Of a stretch of 64,000 bases of DNA, positions 35,205 to 46,809 are shown piece by piece. The notes below the pieces were generated by a model. That model made no database searches. It had not been told where the DNA came from and saw only the letters and a list, made by a program, of their open reading frames with translations. Location: NCBI RefSeq assembly GCF_964355755.1, contig NC_092673.1, positions 26,109,001-26,173,000 on the forward strand, written 5' to 3'. The first letter of the stretch is position 1, and every line of letters begins with the position of its first letter. A program made the position numbers and the translations under genes. The DNA comes from Antedon mediterranea. Taxonomy: Eukaryota; Echinodermata; Crinoidea; Comatulida; Antedonidae.

Positions 35205-36025
35205 GGCCCTGTTTCTGCTGCCAACTAAATACCGTATATTATACGGTATTTTTTGAATACCGTATATATACGGTATATTTTTGGCAGCAGAAACTGCGCT
35301 CATAAAAAATATACCGTATTTTGTATACTGTATTTTCCCCACAAAATTTGTGGATAAAATACGGTATTTACAAATTTATACCGTATTTTTTGTACCCGTT
35401 TCTGCTGCCAATAAAAAATACCGTTTTTTTTTTTACATGACAAAAGGTCAACATTCGTGTTTTTATTTTCTGTCGCTGTCAGCTGTTTTACACACGTGTA
35501 TATATATATTTGGCGAAAATGTGGAGCGAAGACGTCACAGTTTTACTAAATAAATTTGTGTGGGGAAGCTAAAATGTCTGGCCAACTAAAAGGTAATAAA
35601 AGGGACAACCACATTTATAAAGACATTTCTAAAATATAAAAGTAGGAGTATGGAATAGACTTGTCTCCAAAGCAAGTAAACTCAAAGCTGAAGAGCCTGC
35701 GAAAGCAGTACAACATTGCAAAATACAATAACTCGGGGAGGGAACGAATTAATTGTCCCCATTACGATGTTTCTGTGCTCTCACAACATCTCTATCACTA
35801 GGGCTAGGCTGTTGAAAGTGAGACGTAAAACTTCCTTTATTGCGACTTTTAATTATCGATCAAATAAATGAATGGCAATTTGTTTAAAAAAGATGAAATT
35901 TAACACGACCACCCAAGAAGTATTGTTAGCAGAAACGGGGTACTAAAAAATACGGTATAAAAAATACCGTATTTTATACCGTATTTTTATACCGTATTTT
36001 GAGCAGTTGCAGCAGAAACAGGCCC
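35205..36025. mobile_element. PIF/Harbinger-like DNA transposon remnant, 821 bp
   Basis: The terminal inverted repeats are GGCCCTGTTTCTGCTGC (left) and GCAGCAGAAACAGGCCC (right, one mismatch when inverted), flanked by ATA on both sides (35,202-35,204 and 36,026-36,028). This fits a 3-bp target duplication, although PIF/Harbinger elements usually prefer TWA. Just inside each end are clusters of ATACCGTATTTTT-type repeats in both orientations, and an internal GGCAGCAGAAAC copy occurs at about 35,283. The interior contains a broken Myb/SANT-like reading frame. A DDE transposase frame is not present, so it is a deletion derivative. Confidence 0.7.
35519..35801 (+). pseudogene. Broken Myb/SANT-like DNA-binding domain gene of the transposon
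   Basis: It starts at ATG 35,519 with MWSEDVTVLLNKF, then shifts frame near 35,560. In the next frame it reads GQLKGNKRDNHIYKDISK, two stops (35,637 and 35,643), then EYGIDLSPKQVNSKLKSLRK QYNIAKYNN, and ends at TAG 35,799. The order (W at the start, basic G-N-K/R, Y-x-x-I, then the third helix with SPKQVNSKLKSLRKQY) fits the trihelix Myb/SANT-like domain. In PIF/Harbinger elements that domain is the second protein, which binds the transposon ends. It lies between the two inverted repeats. Length is about 94 codons with one frameshift and two stops. Confidence 0.65.
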
Positions 36026-36028
36026 ATA

Positions 36029-37314
36029 GACGGTTTTGTTTTTGTTCAAAGAGAAAGAGAGAAAGATTATTAGAGGGTTACCTTGAAATTAATATTTATT
36101 ACTTCACTTTCAACTTTATTCACATCATACATACAAATTAACAGTACAATATGTGAAAAAGAGCCAAAAAATAGCTTTCATTATCATTATTTATGATATA
36201 GATATCCTTTATTTAATTATTCTGATTGATGGAATCTAGTGACGACCTATTTAGTAATCTAATAATTGAAAAAGATGTTTACTGTAGTAGGTATGTATAG
36301 TGCCCTCTATAGGTCGAAGTGTTCAAAAGCAGTCACCAGTGTACATTACATTTAAACATAAATTGGTAGTATTAGTAATTGATCTAGAGAGAGTAATAAT
36401 TGAGGGTGCATATCTTTGATTTTGAATCTGTATGCTATTTTTGCTGGAAAAAATCACAATTTTCTGATTAAAATGATACAATGACAATCTTATCTTTATC
36501 AAAAGAGTAGAGTAGTATTTCACCAATGAGCCACATAGCATATTATCTATCAGTCCTGCACATCAACTCGCAAAACAAACTGATGATTATATAGATATAG
36601 TGTGAAAATATAGAAAAGCCATTATAATTATAGGCTGTCAGAAAACACATCTACGTCTGCCAAATGTCAGATTCAAATGTATATATAGCATGACCTATCG
36701 ACGCAATAGATTATTATGATCCAGTCGTAGGTTGACAACAAAAAGCATTCAAGCATCACAAGAACAATTTTAACACATATAATACTGTCAGCTTCGGATG
36801 ACACATAAAATATGTATTTTTTTTTTTTATTTAACAGAAATTAAATATTCATTACAGTTCGCCAATTTGAAGTTATTCATTTTTAATCTATTATGGCTAT
36901 TATGAAATGTTTACAATTATTCTTACAAAAATAATTCTTATATTAAAGTTCTTTCAGTAAAAGACGAATATCTCAAGCGGTCTTTTTGATGTTTTGTTTA
37001 GGATGCAGTATCTTATTTTATAATATAAACATTTATCCTCATTATTTGATTGGTTGATTTTATATCGTACAAACAACGGTTTCACACAAATTTTGTTGAT
37101 GCAAACTAATATCCAAAAATTACTGTTAAATACACACTGTTTAAAGTGGGTGGATATCACTTGAATTGAAAAATTAATATTACAGCAAAAGAAAATGTAA
37201 AAAAAAAACAAGATTTTAAAAAGATAATCTTGCAGATCTACTACCAGATCCTATGTGTAATTACACTAAATTGGAAGTTAGCTAGTAAATGTAAAGAAAC
37301 CTGTATCATTCCAC
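36029..37314. other. No gene recognised
   Basis: AT-rich sequence. A short motif AGTGCCCTCTATAG at 36,300 is found inverted at about 28,115 (TATAGAGGGCACT), perhaps isolated ends of another MITE family, but no paired ends are visible. Confidence 0.45.
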
Positions 37315-37425
37315 ATGTGTACAAGGACTACAAGAAGAATGGAGAGGAAGAAGGACAGCATTAAATCTGGTGGTCATGTCGACGTTGATAGTTTTGCGGC
37401 TGCCCTTAAACGCTTTTTACAATAG
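37315..37425 (+). CDS. Short coding-like frame with RhoGAP-like tail (candidate)
   Basis: From ATG 37,315 the frame runs 36 codons to TAG 37,423. The second half (from ATG 37,339) reads MERKKDSIKSGGHVDVDSFA AALKRFLQ, with codon use less AT-biased than the surroundings. The VDxxxxAxALKRFL pattern resembles the segment of RhoGAP domains that precedes the conserved LPxPL, which is not present here. It could be an isolated or decayed exon, or chance. No good donor follows; the nearest GT is ATA|GTGTAT. Confidence 0.25.
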   Translation: MCTRTTRRMERKKDSIKSGGHVDVDSFAAALKRFLQ

Positions 37426-37527
37426 TGTATGAATAACTTAAGCTATGTGACGTTAACATACAACTGTGGTTTGGTAGTAACAAGTGAAATAAAACATTTT
37501 ATATGACCACTTCTTTACACGATGCTT

Positions 37528-37681
37528 AAGCTCTGTCTACACTCATCAAACTAGTTTGACAAAAATGTGCCCAAATATGGTAGTGATATGCCTATATATA
37601 ATAGTGATATGACATCATCATGTTCATACATGGGCACATCACATTTTTGGCACATACAGTTTGGTAGTGTAGACAGAGCTT
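37528..37681 (-). mobile_element. Family A foldback MITE, full length
   Basis: It starts AAGCTCTGTCTACACTCATC and ends GGTAGTGTAGACAGAGCTT. Inside are AAATATGGTAGTGATATGCC, a second diverged unit, and ACATCATCATGTTCATACAT GGGCACATCAC. Confidence 0.9.
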
Positions 37682-39327
37682 TATACGCTAAATATAGATA
37701 CAGTAGGAAGCTTTAATTTAATTCATTTTTCTAACCTACTCTACAATGTAAACAGGTTACTGAAGAGAACGTGACACAGCTGTCATATCTAGCATTAATC
37801 AATTAAATCTATCAATCATACAATTCATAAAGCAATTTCACATCAATCAACTATAAAATTATCAATCATTTTTCTTTTTTTTATCCTTGACATTAGTTTA
37901 TTCGTCTATAAAATTAATTATTCAATGTAAATCAATCAGTTTTTTTTTCTAGACGTCACAATAACTTCAATTCCTTTGAGCAATTTTCGTGTAATTGATC
38001 TACGAGAGAATACCTGTAGCGTAAACAAACAGTAGAAAACTTTTAAAGAATATTGTATTTTCTGTAAAAAGATATTTTAATATTTAGGTTTCTTTGTGTA
38101 TTTCATGATTTCATTTCATGATACGCCACATAACCGTACATCTCTAAAAAGTCATTCCGCACATGATAATTGCTCTGAGCGTACACAGAAAGACCTTTTG
38201 ACTTGACAGCTACATATCAAAGAGGCATGTTATGAAAACCAAAGATTGCGAATATATAACCTTCATGTAGTTGAAAGTATAGGAAAACTAATTTTTCGTA
38301 ATGATTTATAATCTATAGAGCAACTTCTTTTATGCCCCATCACTACTCTTTTTGATATGCAATCTCTAAAGGCATCATCTGTGTTCAAATTGGCTGGTTC
38401 ATAGACATAGAGTACCACCAAAAATAAGGATATAACATTTTTTAAGGTCTAGATATCCCTATTTGAAAACCCTTGATCTTCCTCAATCATCTACCGGTTT
38501 AGCCTATTGCCTAATTTAGCTCCATCCACATTGAAACTGAAAATCCATTCAGTTTTCAGTGGCTATTTCCATTCAATGAATATTAAATGATAATATTATT
38601 TCAAGTACTATTACAGGTCTTAATTGAATATACTAGTGCTCAAATGACCCAACACAAAGGGTCAACCATCCTTCACCACTCCGTTGTGCAATTATACACT
38701 ATAGCTGTAGCTGATCATCATCATCAGTGTCATTATTACAACTGAACTAGGTTGCACATGCCTTTACCTAAGGCTATCATTTGTTGATGTATCAATGTTG
38801 GAATTAAACATGTTCAATTAATGTAATGATACTAAGCATAATGAACCAGTTGCAACTAACATACTCTATGATTTTAATCAATGTTCACAAACAGGCCTTT
38901 TATTTTATTTCTAATTTATTATATATTATCATAATTCATTTATGATAAATTGTTATAAATTATAATACGGTTGACATATTACTATTGAAAATTATCAAAC
39001 CTCAAAATTTTGAAAAATGTCAAGATATGCAATTAATTATATACGACAAACTGAACACGACCATTCATTTGCGCCTCTCTTCTTTTCCCCTCCGCCGATA
39101 CCCTTAACATTGAAAATATTCCAAAAGAGATGTTTGATTTAATCATATAATATGCACATAATATTGAGGTTTTGTTTATTTATGCACATAGTTAATTCAA
39201 TGTACTATACTACCTAATATCTTTAGGAAATGTAGTCTTGATGAGATATTGTCATTAGAATCAATAAAATGTTTTAAATAAAATGTATTGTGAATTCGCG
39301 GATACCATATTTTGACTTTGATCTTAC
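37682..39327. other. No gene recognised
   Basis: AT-rich sequence with no repeat family seen elsewhere in the window and only short open frames. Confidence 0.5.
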
Positions 39328-39404
39328 CATAAACATACATCCTACTACTATTTGTATACAATCTGTTGATGAACCTGGCAACCATTTACACGTTACCATA
39401 GGTT
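39328..39404 (-). CDS. Candidate internal coding exon (77 nt), hydrophobic
   Basis: On the minus strand, between CATCATTCAG| and ATG|GTAAGAT, the frame PMVTCKWLPGSSTDCIQIVV GCMFM is open throughout after a 2-nt split codon. The last third is hydrophobic and could be the start of a membrane segment. Both splice sites are good. A second frame (MVARFINRLY...) is also open across the donor, so the choice of frame is not certain. I do not recognise the family. Confidence 0.28.
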
Positions 39405-39720
39405 CTGAATGATGAGTTATTGATTGTCTGCCATCAATGGCCTGCAATTTACGATAATGTAAACTACATATTAATTCTGTGCAAGCTTAAAACTAAGAGA
39501 ATTGTTGTGTTTGATTAATATAAATGTTGACTAAAAACCACATGCAATAATTTGACTCAAAGATGTAATTTACAAGAATCTAGAGAAGGTTGTTTAGCAA
39601 GATAAAAAAAGAAAAAGCTTTGATTGTGAGCAATTTGGTACTGGATTGAATTTTTTAAATTGTATTGGCATTCATTCACTACTAAAATGTGTCCATCATA
39701 ATATGTAATTATACTCAGAG

Positions 39721-39840
39721 GCAGATCTAGGCAGGTAGCGCTGGGGCAGGGCAGATCTAGGCAGATAGCATTGGGGTAGGGCAAATCCAGGCAGATAGCG
39801 CTGGGGCAGGGCAGATCTAGGCAGGTAGCGCTGGGGCAGG
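39721..39840 (+). repeat. 30-bp tandem repeat, 4 exact-length units
   Basis: Four consecutive 30-bp units of GCAGATCTAGGCAGGTAGCG CTGGGGCAGG occur. Units 1 and 4 are identical, while 2 and 3 share CAGATAGC variants. The array abuts a (TA)9 tract and then element R. A minus-strand frame reading CPSAxCLDLP repeats comes from this array and is not a gene. Confidence 0.95.
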
Positions 39841-39856
39841 TATATATATATATATA

Positions 39857-40128
39857 TAAATCCAAAGGCAAATTACTGATAAAATGACAATGCTGTGTGG
39901 GTATCAGTGGCTGGATCTCAATGGAGATACAAAAAAAAAGTGAAAAGCTAAATCAAAACGATAAAGTAAACAGCCAGAAAAGTTAGCAGAGCTTTCGGGC
40001 AACACTAGCCCTTCATCAGTGCAAGTGAGGGAATTTGGATAAAGTCATAGCATATGAGTTGGCAAGTGCTGCCTGGGTGGACAGGAATAAAATAAATATA
40101 ACAATAGAAACAGGGTGTTGAATAGTTG
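39857..40128 (+). mobile_element. Element R, copy 3 (best single-unit copy)
   Basis: The order is AAATCCAAAGGCAAATTACTG, one core unit (ACAATGCTGTGTGGGTATCA GTGGCTGG...GGAGATAC), GCTAAATCAAAACGATAAAG, CAGCCAGAAAAGTTAGCAGA, GCTTTCGGGCAACACTAGCC, CTTCATCAGTGCAAGTGAGG and about 100 bp more. It is bounded on both sides by (TA)n. The plus strand holds the inverse of CTGATGA-hairpin-GAAA at 39,993-40,019 (see findings). Confidence 0.75.
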
Positions 40129-41608
40129 GTATATATATATATATATTAACTGTTAAGATACTTTCATAGTACAATAAACAGTACAATGATAATCATAGCA
40201 AAAGAAAGGAGAACATGACATGATTGATGGATGGATACACTTATTGCTTTGAACTTGACAATACAAATATATCAACACGTATAAATAATGAGCTTTTTAT
40301 CCACTAAACAAGAAAATTAGAATTTACAGGTATTTACAAAATAAATAATAAATCACACCAATAATTTTTTTAAAGTATTTAAATTTGTGGCATTTTGCAT
40401 TGGTTTTTCTAGAGTATTTCATAATCTAGCACCATGATATGAAAAACTTTTTTTTTTATATTCTATTTGGGTTTATCCAATTTTAATACATCCTTTGATC
40501 TTGTATTGTATGTGTCTAGTTTGGGTGTAAATAGTTCGTTTAGATATGGTGGTGCTTAATAAATTAGCAGCTTAGCCTGGGATTTCCCTTTTATAATGCA
40601 CACAACATCATGTCACTTCTCTCAGTCAACCATAGTAATTTACATTACATCGTGATCACTAGTAACAGTACACATAGACGTTTCATTTTTGCCCCATTAC
40701 AGCAATCCATAATGTTTCAAAGACGTATTGTCCCCCTTTCTACGGAAGTGATTAACTTTATTAAAACTACAAAATAATATATTCAAAGTCTGATTTAATT
40801 AATCTTCATTTTTCATGTTTTGGGGGAACAATACACCTTTTAGTTCAATATACTACAAAAGATGTCACCTCTCCACCCCCATCGTACCGGTGACCTAAGA
40901 TAACGATCCAAAGCATTTAATCCATAGTTTATCTCAACCCAGAAAGATATTGTGAATGTGTTAATTACATTTACATACTGCCCACATTTTATTAAGAGAA
41001 ATTTGTACCACTGAAATTTTCAAAACAATCTGTAGGTGGCACAGTGGATAATTAACTTGCATACACAGTAGTGTTGGTAATCTACTACTACCTGGATAAA
41101 TCAACAATAGTTTATTCTCCTTGAGATACAACTCAAAAGGTAGAAATGGTCCCCTCTCCACAAATGGTATAGTTCATGAACTATGTCCTTATGTGGGAGC
41201 ATACCCAAAAACACTCATTTATTTTTAAGACACAGGAGTATAAATGTCTGAATTACAATCATATTATTTGGCTTTGATTCTGAAATTTAAATTCATTAAA
41301 AAGAAATTCAATTCTGGTTTATTGGTTTTGGTCATGACAAATTTGACTGGCAAGCATTGTTTAGAGTAGGATATATAAAAAATGTGAATGACATCAAAGT
41401 GCCCATCTATTTTATTTAATGACTTTACTTCATTTAAGGTAATCTATTAACAGTGCATTTATTACCGATGAGGGAAATTGATTCTACCGTTATTCATCAA
41501 TCTTAAATTAGACTTGCTTTAAAGCTATTCGAGTGTTGAGACAGTTTAAATGGCAGACCAATATTCATGGAAATATTTATGTAAGTTTGGGAATTCTTGT
41601 ACAAACTT
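40129..41608. other. No gene recognised; possible first-exon-like start at 41,550
   Basis: At 40,410-40,450 TTTCTAGAGTATTTCATAAT resembles the dispersed block noted at 17.2 kb. At 41,550 AAATGG begins MADQYSWKYL and is followed at 41,581 by a perfect donor GTAAGT. With only 31 nt this could easily be chance. Confidence 0.3.
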
Positions 41609-41772
41609 AAGCTCTTTCTACACTGTCAAACTTTATGTGACAAAAAAATGTGATGTGCCCATATATGGACATGATGATGTCATAGCACTACCACATTTGG
41701 AAATATCACTACCATATTTGGGCACATCCCACTATTTTTTGTCAAACCAGTTTGATAGCTTAGACAGAGCTT
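41609..41772 (+). mobile_element. Family A foldback MITE, full length
   Basis: It begins AAGCTCTTTCTACACTGTCA, carries GATGTGCCCATATATGGACA TGATGATGTC and two internal units, and ends with AGTTTGATAGCTTAGACAGA GCTT. The 104-residue plus frame over it is not a gene. Confidence 0.9.
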
Positions 41773-42264
41773 TGGATGCTTTATACAACATTTATAGTGT
41801 TTTATATTGGCCCTTAATCAAAAACAATGATCATCTTTTTTGCATTTCAGAGAAATTTGTGTAGTTATATAACCTTAAAATTTAGTGAAAAAAGTTATTA
41901 TTTCAAGAAATGCCTCTTTTATCCAAAAGGGCATGGCATCAAAATTATTCAATCCAATGGTTTGTAAAAGTACTTTTCAGTTGACAGCTGTCTAGCAATG
42001 GAATTGTCTATATGCTGATGAACTTGTAGCTCTACAAGATAATACGTAATAGATACCTATAAACCGATAAATAATTTAAACCTGGAAAATTGTTCAATCA
42101 ATTTGTTCACACTTGTAATGTATCTGTATTGCTAATATGAATACATTCAACTTTAATATCAATCTTGACAATCAACTATATTATCGTTGTCCTCTTTGCT
42201 GGTTGTTATAGATCAAGGGTGGTATATATGTAGGTGATATACAGTATACTGTAGCCAGAAAAGT

Positions 42265-42420
42265 TGTATCTTTGAAAGGGAACTATAGCCCAAGAAGGAA
42301 CCTATTCTCTGTCTCTTTGAAAGGTGACCATACAAGGGGTGCATGATACACTGTCCTCTTTAAAAGCTGACCATAGCTTAATGAAGGGCACATATGACAC
42401 GCTTGGGCTGGTCCAAAATG
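42265..42420 (+). repeat. Degenerate tandem repeat, three units of about 45-50 bp
   Basis: Three successive blocks start with TATCTTTGAAAGGGAACTAT, TCTCTTTGAAAGGTGACCAT and TCCTCTTTAAAAGCTGACCA. Each is followed by a GAAGG- or GGGGTGC-type segment. The units are old and diverged. Confidence 0.5.
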
Positions 42421-42909
42421 TCTAGTAGTTCAGGAAAACTGGCTTTGAAAATACCTTACAATTAGAAACTTAAGATTTCAGAGGCATTTTGATTTTCTAG
42501 TGTAGTTTCAAGAAAGTTATGACTTAATGTAGCTACGTGAAAGAATAATGTAAAATAAAACTAGTCTTAATGAGAAATCAGAAGACATGAATTGAGAAAT
42601 ATACTTTCTACAAAAAAAACCCCATAGTGAGAAAACATAATCATTGAGAAAATTATTGTGTACATGCATCATTTTAATAATTTATTTCATTCTCTGTAGG
42701 GAATAGAGTGAGTGAATTATTAAAACGAGACAAAAAAAAGATTAAAATTAGCAAATAAAATCTCAATGCTGTTGCCATGATCAGACTGCTAAAACCCCAC
42801 ACGAACATGATTATTGATTTAGAGCGGCGGTACATTTCATGATACATAATCTATTTATTTTCTTCCTTTGTATACTAATACTGTACGGCCTCATATTAAA
42901 TATCGACTA

Positions 42910-43065
42910 AAGCTCTGTCTACACTATCAAACTAGTTTGACAAAAAAAGTGTGATGCCCAAATATGGTAATTATATTCCCAAATATTGTAGTGATATCAT
43001 CATGTCCATATATGGGCACATCACATTTTTGTGTCACATAAAGTTTGATAGTATAGACAAAGCTT
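42910..43065 (-). mobile_element. Family A foldback MITE with clear TA target duplication
   Basis: It starts AAGCTCTGTCTACACTATCA and ends GATAGTATAGACAAAGCTT. TA lies directly outside both ends (42,908-42,909 and 43,066-43,067). This is the copy from which I infer a TA target, as in Tc1/mariner-mobilised MITEs. Confidence 0.9.
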
Positions 43066-46000
43066 TAGACAGGTAATATGCCGATGCTTGTTTTACATTC
43101 TATTTTATACGTTAGGATATATTAAATAAGTCAATTAAGCTTTTTTTCATATGTTTCAATCACATTATTTTGTTATTGAATTTGATAGTGAAATATTAAT
43201 GCGTTAAAAATGAAAAAATACAGCCTGTATGATATATCTTCCAAGCTATTTGATAAAATGTCCTTAGTCACTTGGTTCAGAATAATGTATGCCAAGCTAT
43301 TACATTAAACACTCAATCTTTAATGTTATTGACTTGTTATAACGAATGGCAGAATTTCTCCCAGTGGGTCTATTACAAATATTGGATAGCTTAGCGTATA
43401 AATACATTGACTAATGAATGTTGCATCTGGGAGTATTACTACTAATAATATACCACCAGGTTTCCATGTGAGTTGCATTCTGATCAGTAATCAAACGGAA
43501 AAAGAAAATCGGCAAGAATAGTTTAAAACCGAGTAATGAATGTAAAATAGGTTAGGATTTGTTGTATCGATGGAGCAACTGTTCCACAATATTTATACAA
43601 AAAGTAATTATTGTAAAATTAATAGATTTTCAGTTATAGACATGTAATTAACTCCAAATAAGAAGTTTTGCAAAAGTCTTGTCAACACTGTCTATAATAA
43701 CACTGATATGCCGCAGTGTTTCAACAGAAAATGTAGAAAATCAAATTAACTCAATATTACTTTGCCAGAAATGTGATACTTGAAATCGTATATGAAATAT
43801 GTAATTGAGATTTTCCCATCATAACATAATTAATGATAGTTGTTTATAGATACCTTCTGTTGATACCTTACTTAGGACACCGCAATATCAAAACTTGATA
43901 GTATTTAATCAAATTGCAATGAAACAATTTGGCAGATAAATGGCGTGTGTCAAAGGTTAAAATATTAACATTCTTTACTAAATGTATCCATAATATTTGT
44001 TTACTATTGGTAATTTAATATAGAATAATATGAGTGCATCTTCAAATTTCAATTTCACCAAAACAAATTTTACACTTTTCATACAATGTATTTAAGAGAT
44101 TATCAAGATAAATTAAATCTGATCCAGAAATAACTGATTATATATATAAAAATGAAATTTACATCCCAAGTTGACTTGACGTTAAATGAATTCCTACGAA
44201 GTTCAGTAACCTGGCTAAAAACGTATGTTTTCACGGGCCATTTTCTGCTGGCAGTGCAAAAGGTATATGAAATTAAATATGAAATTTCATAAGAGCATAC
44301 AAATTATCGGACAAATGTTGAATACAAAATGGCCATCAATTACAAAATCTGACAGATTATATCTCATGGAAATCTCCAATATTTATTTTAGATAGTTTGA
44401 ATAGTCTTAAGCATACAGCAATGGCAGTTGGCACAATCTTATCACATGACCTAATCTAACAGCGGTGTAATGTTACAAGAAATTAGCAGAAGCTGACAAA
44501 TTGCCAATCAAAAGCGTCACGCATGATGTGAAACACCAGGCAACAGAATGGTAGTGGCTTCTGCTCAATAAGCACTTAACAAAACCTATACAAAATATTT
44601 CAAGTGTGTATTCTTATGTTTGGTTAGAAAAAAAAATACAAATGCGTTCAACTTGGCAATACATAGAGCAGCCGTACATGCACGATAGTTGGAACTTTAC
44701 CATTTGCACTTTTATTATTATAATTTATTATTATTTTTGTATTTTATATTGCAGCCATACAATACTTAAAATACATCATGAATACATCATCAGAGCATTT
44801 AGAGTATATTCTTGGCCCTAAGGCCTGCTTCTTTCGTTAATTACTCCCTAGAATAATATCCTGCATAGTTCCTACTCAGTACAGCTGTAAAAAGACAGAT
44901 ATACAGTACATAGATATACAGTAATAGCTGTGGGCAATCCTATGGAATCAAAACGTAAAAACAAGCCCTACTATACATGGCTGCCGAAAATCAGATACAT
45001 ATCAACAGTAGCAAATAAAGCCTACGATTAGTCACAAAATAATACTGATCTAAAAATATAATTGAGACAATGTATTTTGTCATGTTTTATAGTGGGATAA
45101 CAACAATCCTGTAGACATTTTTAACAGTTGGTAAATCACCCCTAGGATTAGGCCTACAGTATTTACCACTACTTCTGGCGCTCCTGGTCTCTAGTTAGAA
45201 AAGGGCTCTTCAGCAAAAGGGTTTTGTTCGAACCTTCAAATAGCATTTGAATAGACATCTAATCTCTCTTTCCCTCTATAGTATACTATTATTTATATGT
45301 TTTCGATGTTTAATTAATATTCATTGATTGTCCGTATTACTGCGGACAACTTTTGGATGAAAAACATTTGGGAATTTGATTTAATTAAATGTTGCAACTT
45401 AACAAGCCAGACTTGTGTATTAACTAATCAATGACGTAATATTGTACACTGTGGGAGATAAGAAAGTAAAATGCCTGTACAAACAGAGAAGTACAAACTA
45501 TGTCTCGCTATTCAATGCTATCGTGCTGGAAAGATATTCTCTCCTGCTGTCTTGCATAATGGATTTCTTCGTAGCAAAATTATGTCTATGAATATTTATA
45601 TGGAAAAAACCCCCATAAAACACTGCTCATTGGTTGATTTGTAAAAATAAGTTTTGAAAATGAACAATAGTAAATGTCTCAATATCTATTTGTAGTAATA
45701 TGCCTTTGTGTTATGTTCATAAAAATCTGTGTTGTATGCTATACACAATTTTATTTTGATTCTTAGAAACTTAACAATGGCTGTATTTTTAAATTGAAAA
45801 TTAAATAACATTTTTTTAATATATAAAATTAAAAGTCTTTTACTTTTCAGTGTTAAATCAAATTAAAATTCATATTATTTTAGTTAATACTCACTGATTT
45901 AATCATCTTTTTTACATTCACCATTGAGACGACCATTATAAGATGACCATTGAGATGACCATGGGAGCCCAGAGTCCTCCCAGGGTTCATTTTAATTATA

Positions 46001-46217
46001 TTAATGGCAATGTATTACACAGCACTGTGATATGAAGATGCCAATTAAATTGACTGGGAATCAATATAATTAATTTTATATTATGTAAAAAATATTAATT
46101 ATATATTAATAGTCTGATCAGTAAACATGACTAGATAAATATAGATATCAACGCATTTGGCTAAATGCCAGTGGATATCAAGATACATTAGATTAACATT
46201 GGTAATAAATATATAAA
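43066..46217. other. No gene recognised; one 46-codon frame worth noting
   Basis: At 44,152-44,292 (+) a frame from ATG encodes 46 residues, including LNEFLRSSVTWLKTYVFTGH FLLAVQK, with a donor-like AAAAG|GTATAT inside. It has no recognised family. At 45,920-45,965 a short GACCATTGAGAT repeat occurs. The rest is featureless. Confidence 0.35.
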
Positions 46218-46452
46218 TGCTGTTGTCGAATAAGTGCTATTGTTGAATAAGTGACGTTGTTGAATAAGTGCCGTTATAGAATAAGTGCCATTAATTGTCA
46301 AATAAGTGTTGTTGTTCAATAAGTGTCTTTGTCGTTGTCGAATAAATGACGTTGTCGAATAGGTGCCATTGTGGAATAAGTGCCCTTGTCAAATAACTGT
46401 CGTTTTCGAATAAGTGTTGTTGTTGAATAAGTGACGTTGTCGAATAAGTAAA
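46218..46452 (+). repeat. Degenerate minisatellite of about 18 bp, about 13 units
   Basis: The core TGTCGAATAAGTG recurs with spacers CCGT, CCATTG or ACGT. Units vary (GTTGAATAAGTG, GTGGAATAAGTG, GTCAAATAAGTG), and spacing is 15-24 bp. The 61-residue minus frame over it only reflects the repeat. Confidence 0.9.
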
Positions 46453-46809
46453 GTTGGCATAGATTAAGTGGTTCACAACTAAATTATATAATTCATCTTG
46501 AAAAAATGTGTTAATAATGAATACTAAATTGGTTCAAGTCAATTGAATATTCAGATACCATCACCATAAGTAATATATCATTTTAAAAATAATTATTTGC
46601 CAGTCAATAGTAATCATTTTCTAAATTGATACACTAATGAATTAAAAACTATGAATAATAAATTATTTAACAGAGATCTACTAATTTTTTAAGAAGAAAA
46701 ATATGTCCAAGTTTATAAGTATAAAATACTTCTTTTTTAAAATATGTTAAATTTGTAAAATCTACAAAAATGGGAAAACAAGAACATAACATTAAATATT
46801 AGATTTGAA

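Noticed and set aside
28115-36315. AGTGCCCTCTATAG and its inverse as possible ends of one large transposon
   Set aside because: The match is only 13-14 bp, the two are 8 kb apart with unrelated elements between, and no target duplication is visible.
39557-39871. 104-residue minus frame with CPSAxCLDLP repeats
   Set aside because: The repeated peptide is the 30-bp DNA array in translation.
41550-41864. 104-residue plus frame
   Set aside because: Most of it is the family A MITE; only the first 31 nt before GTAAGT could conceivably be an exon.
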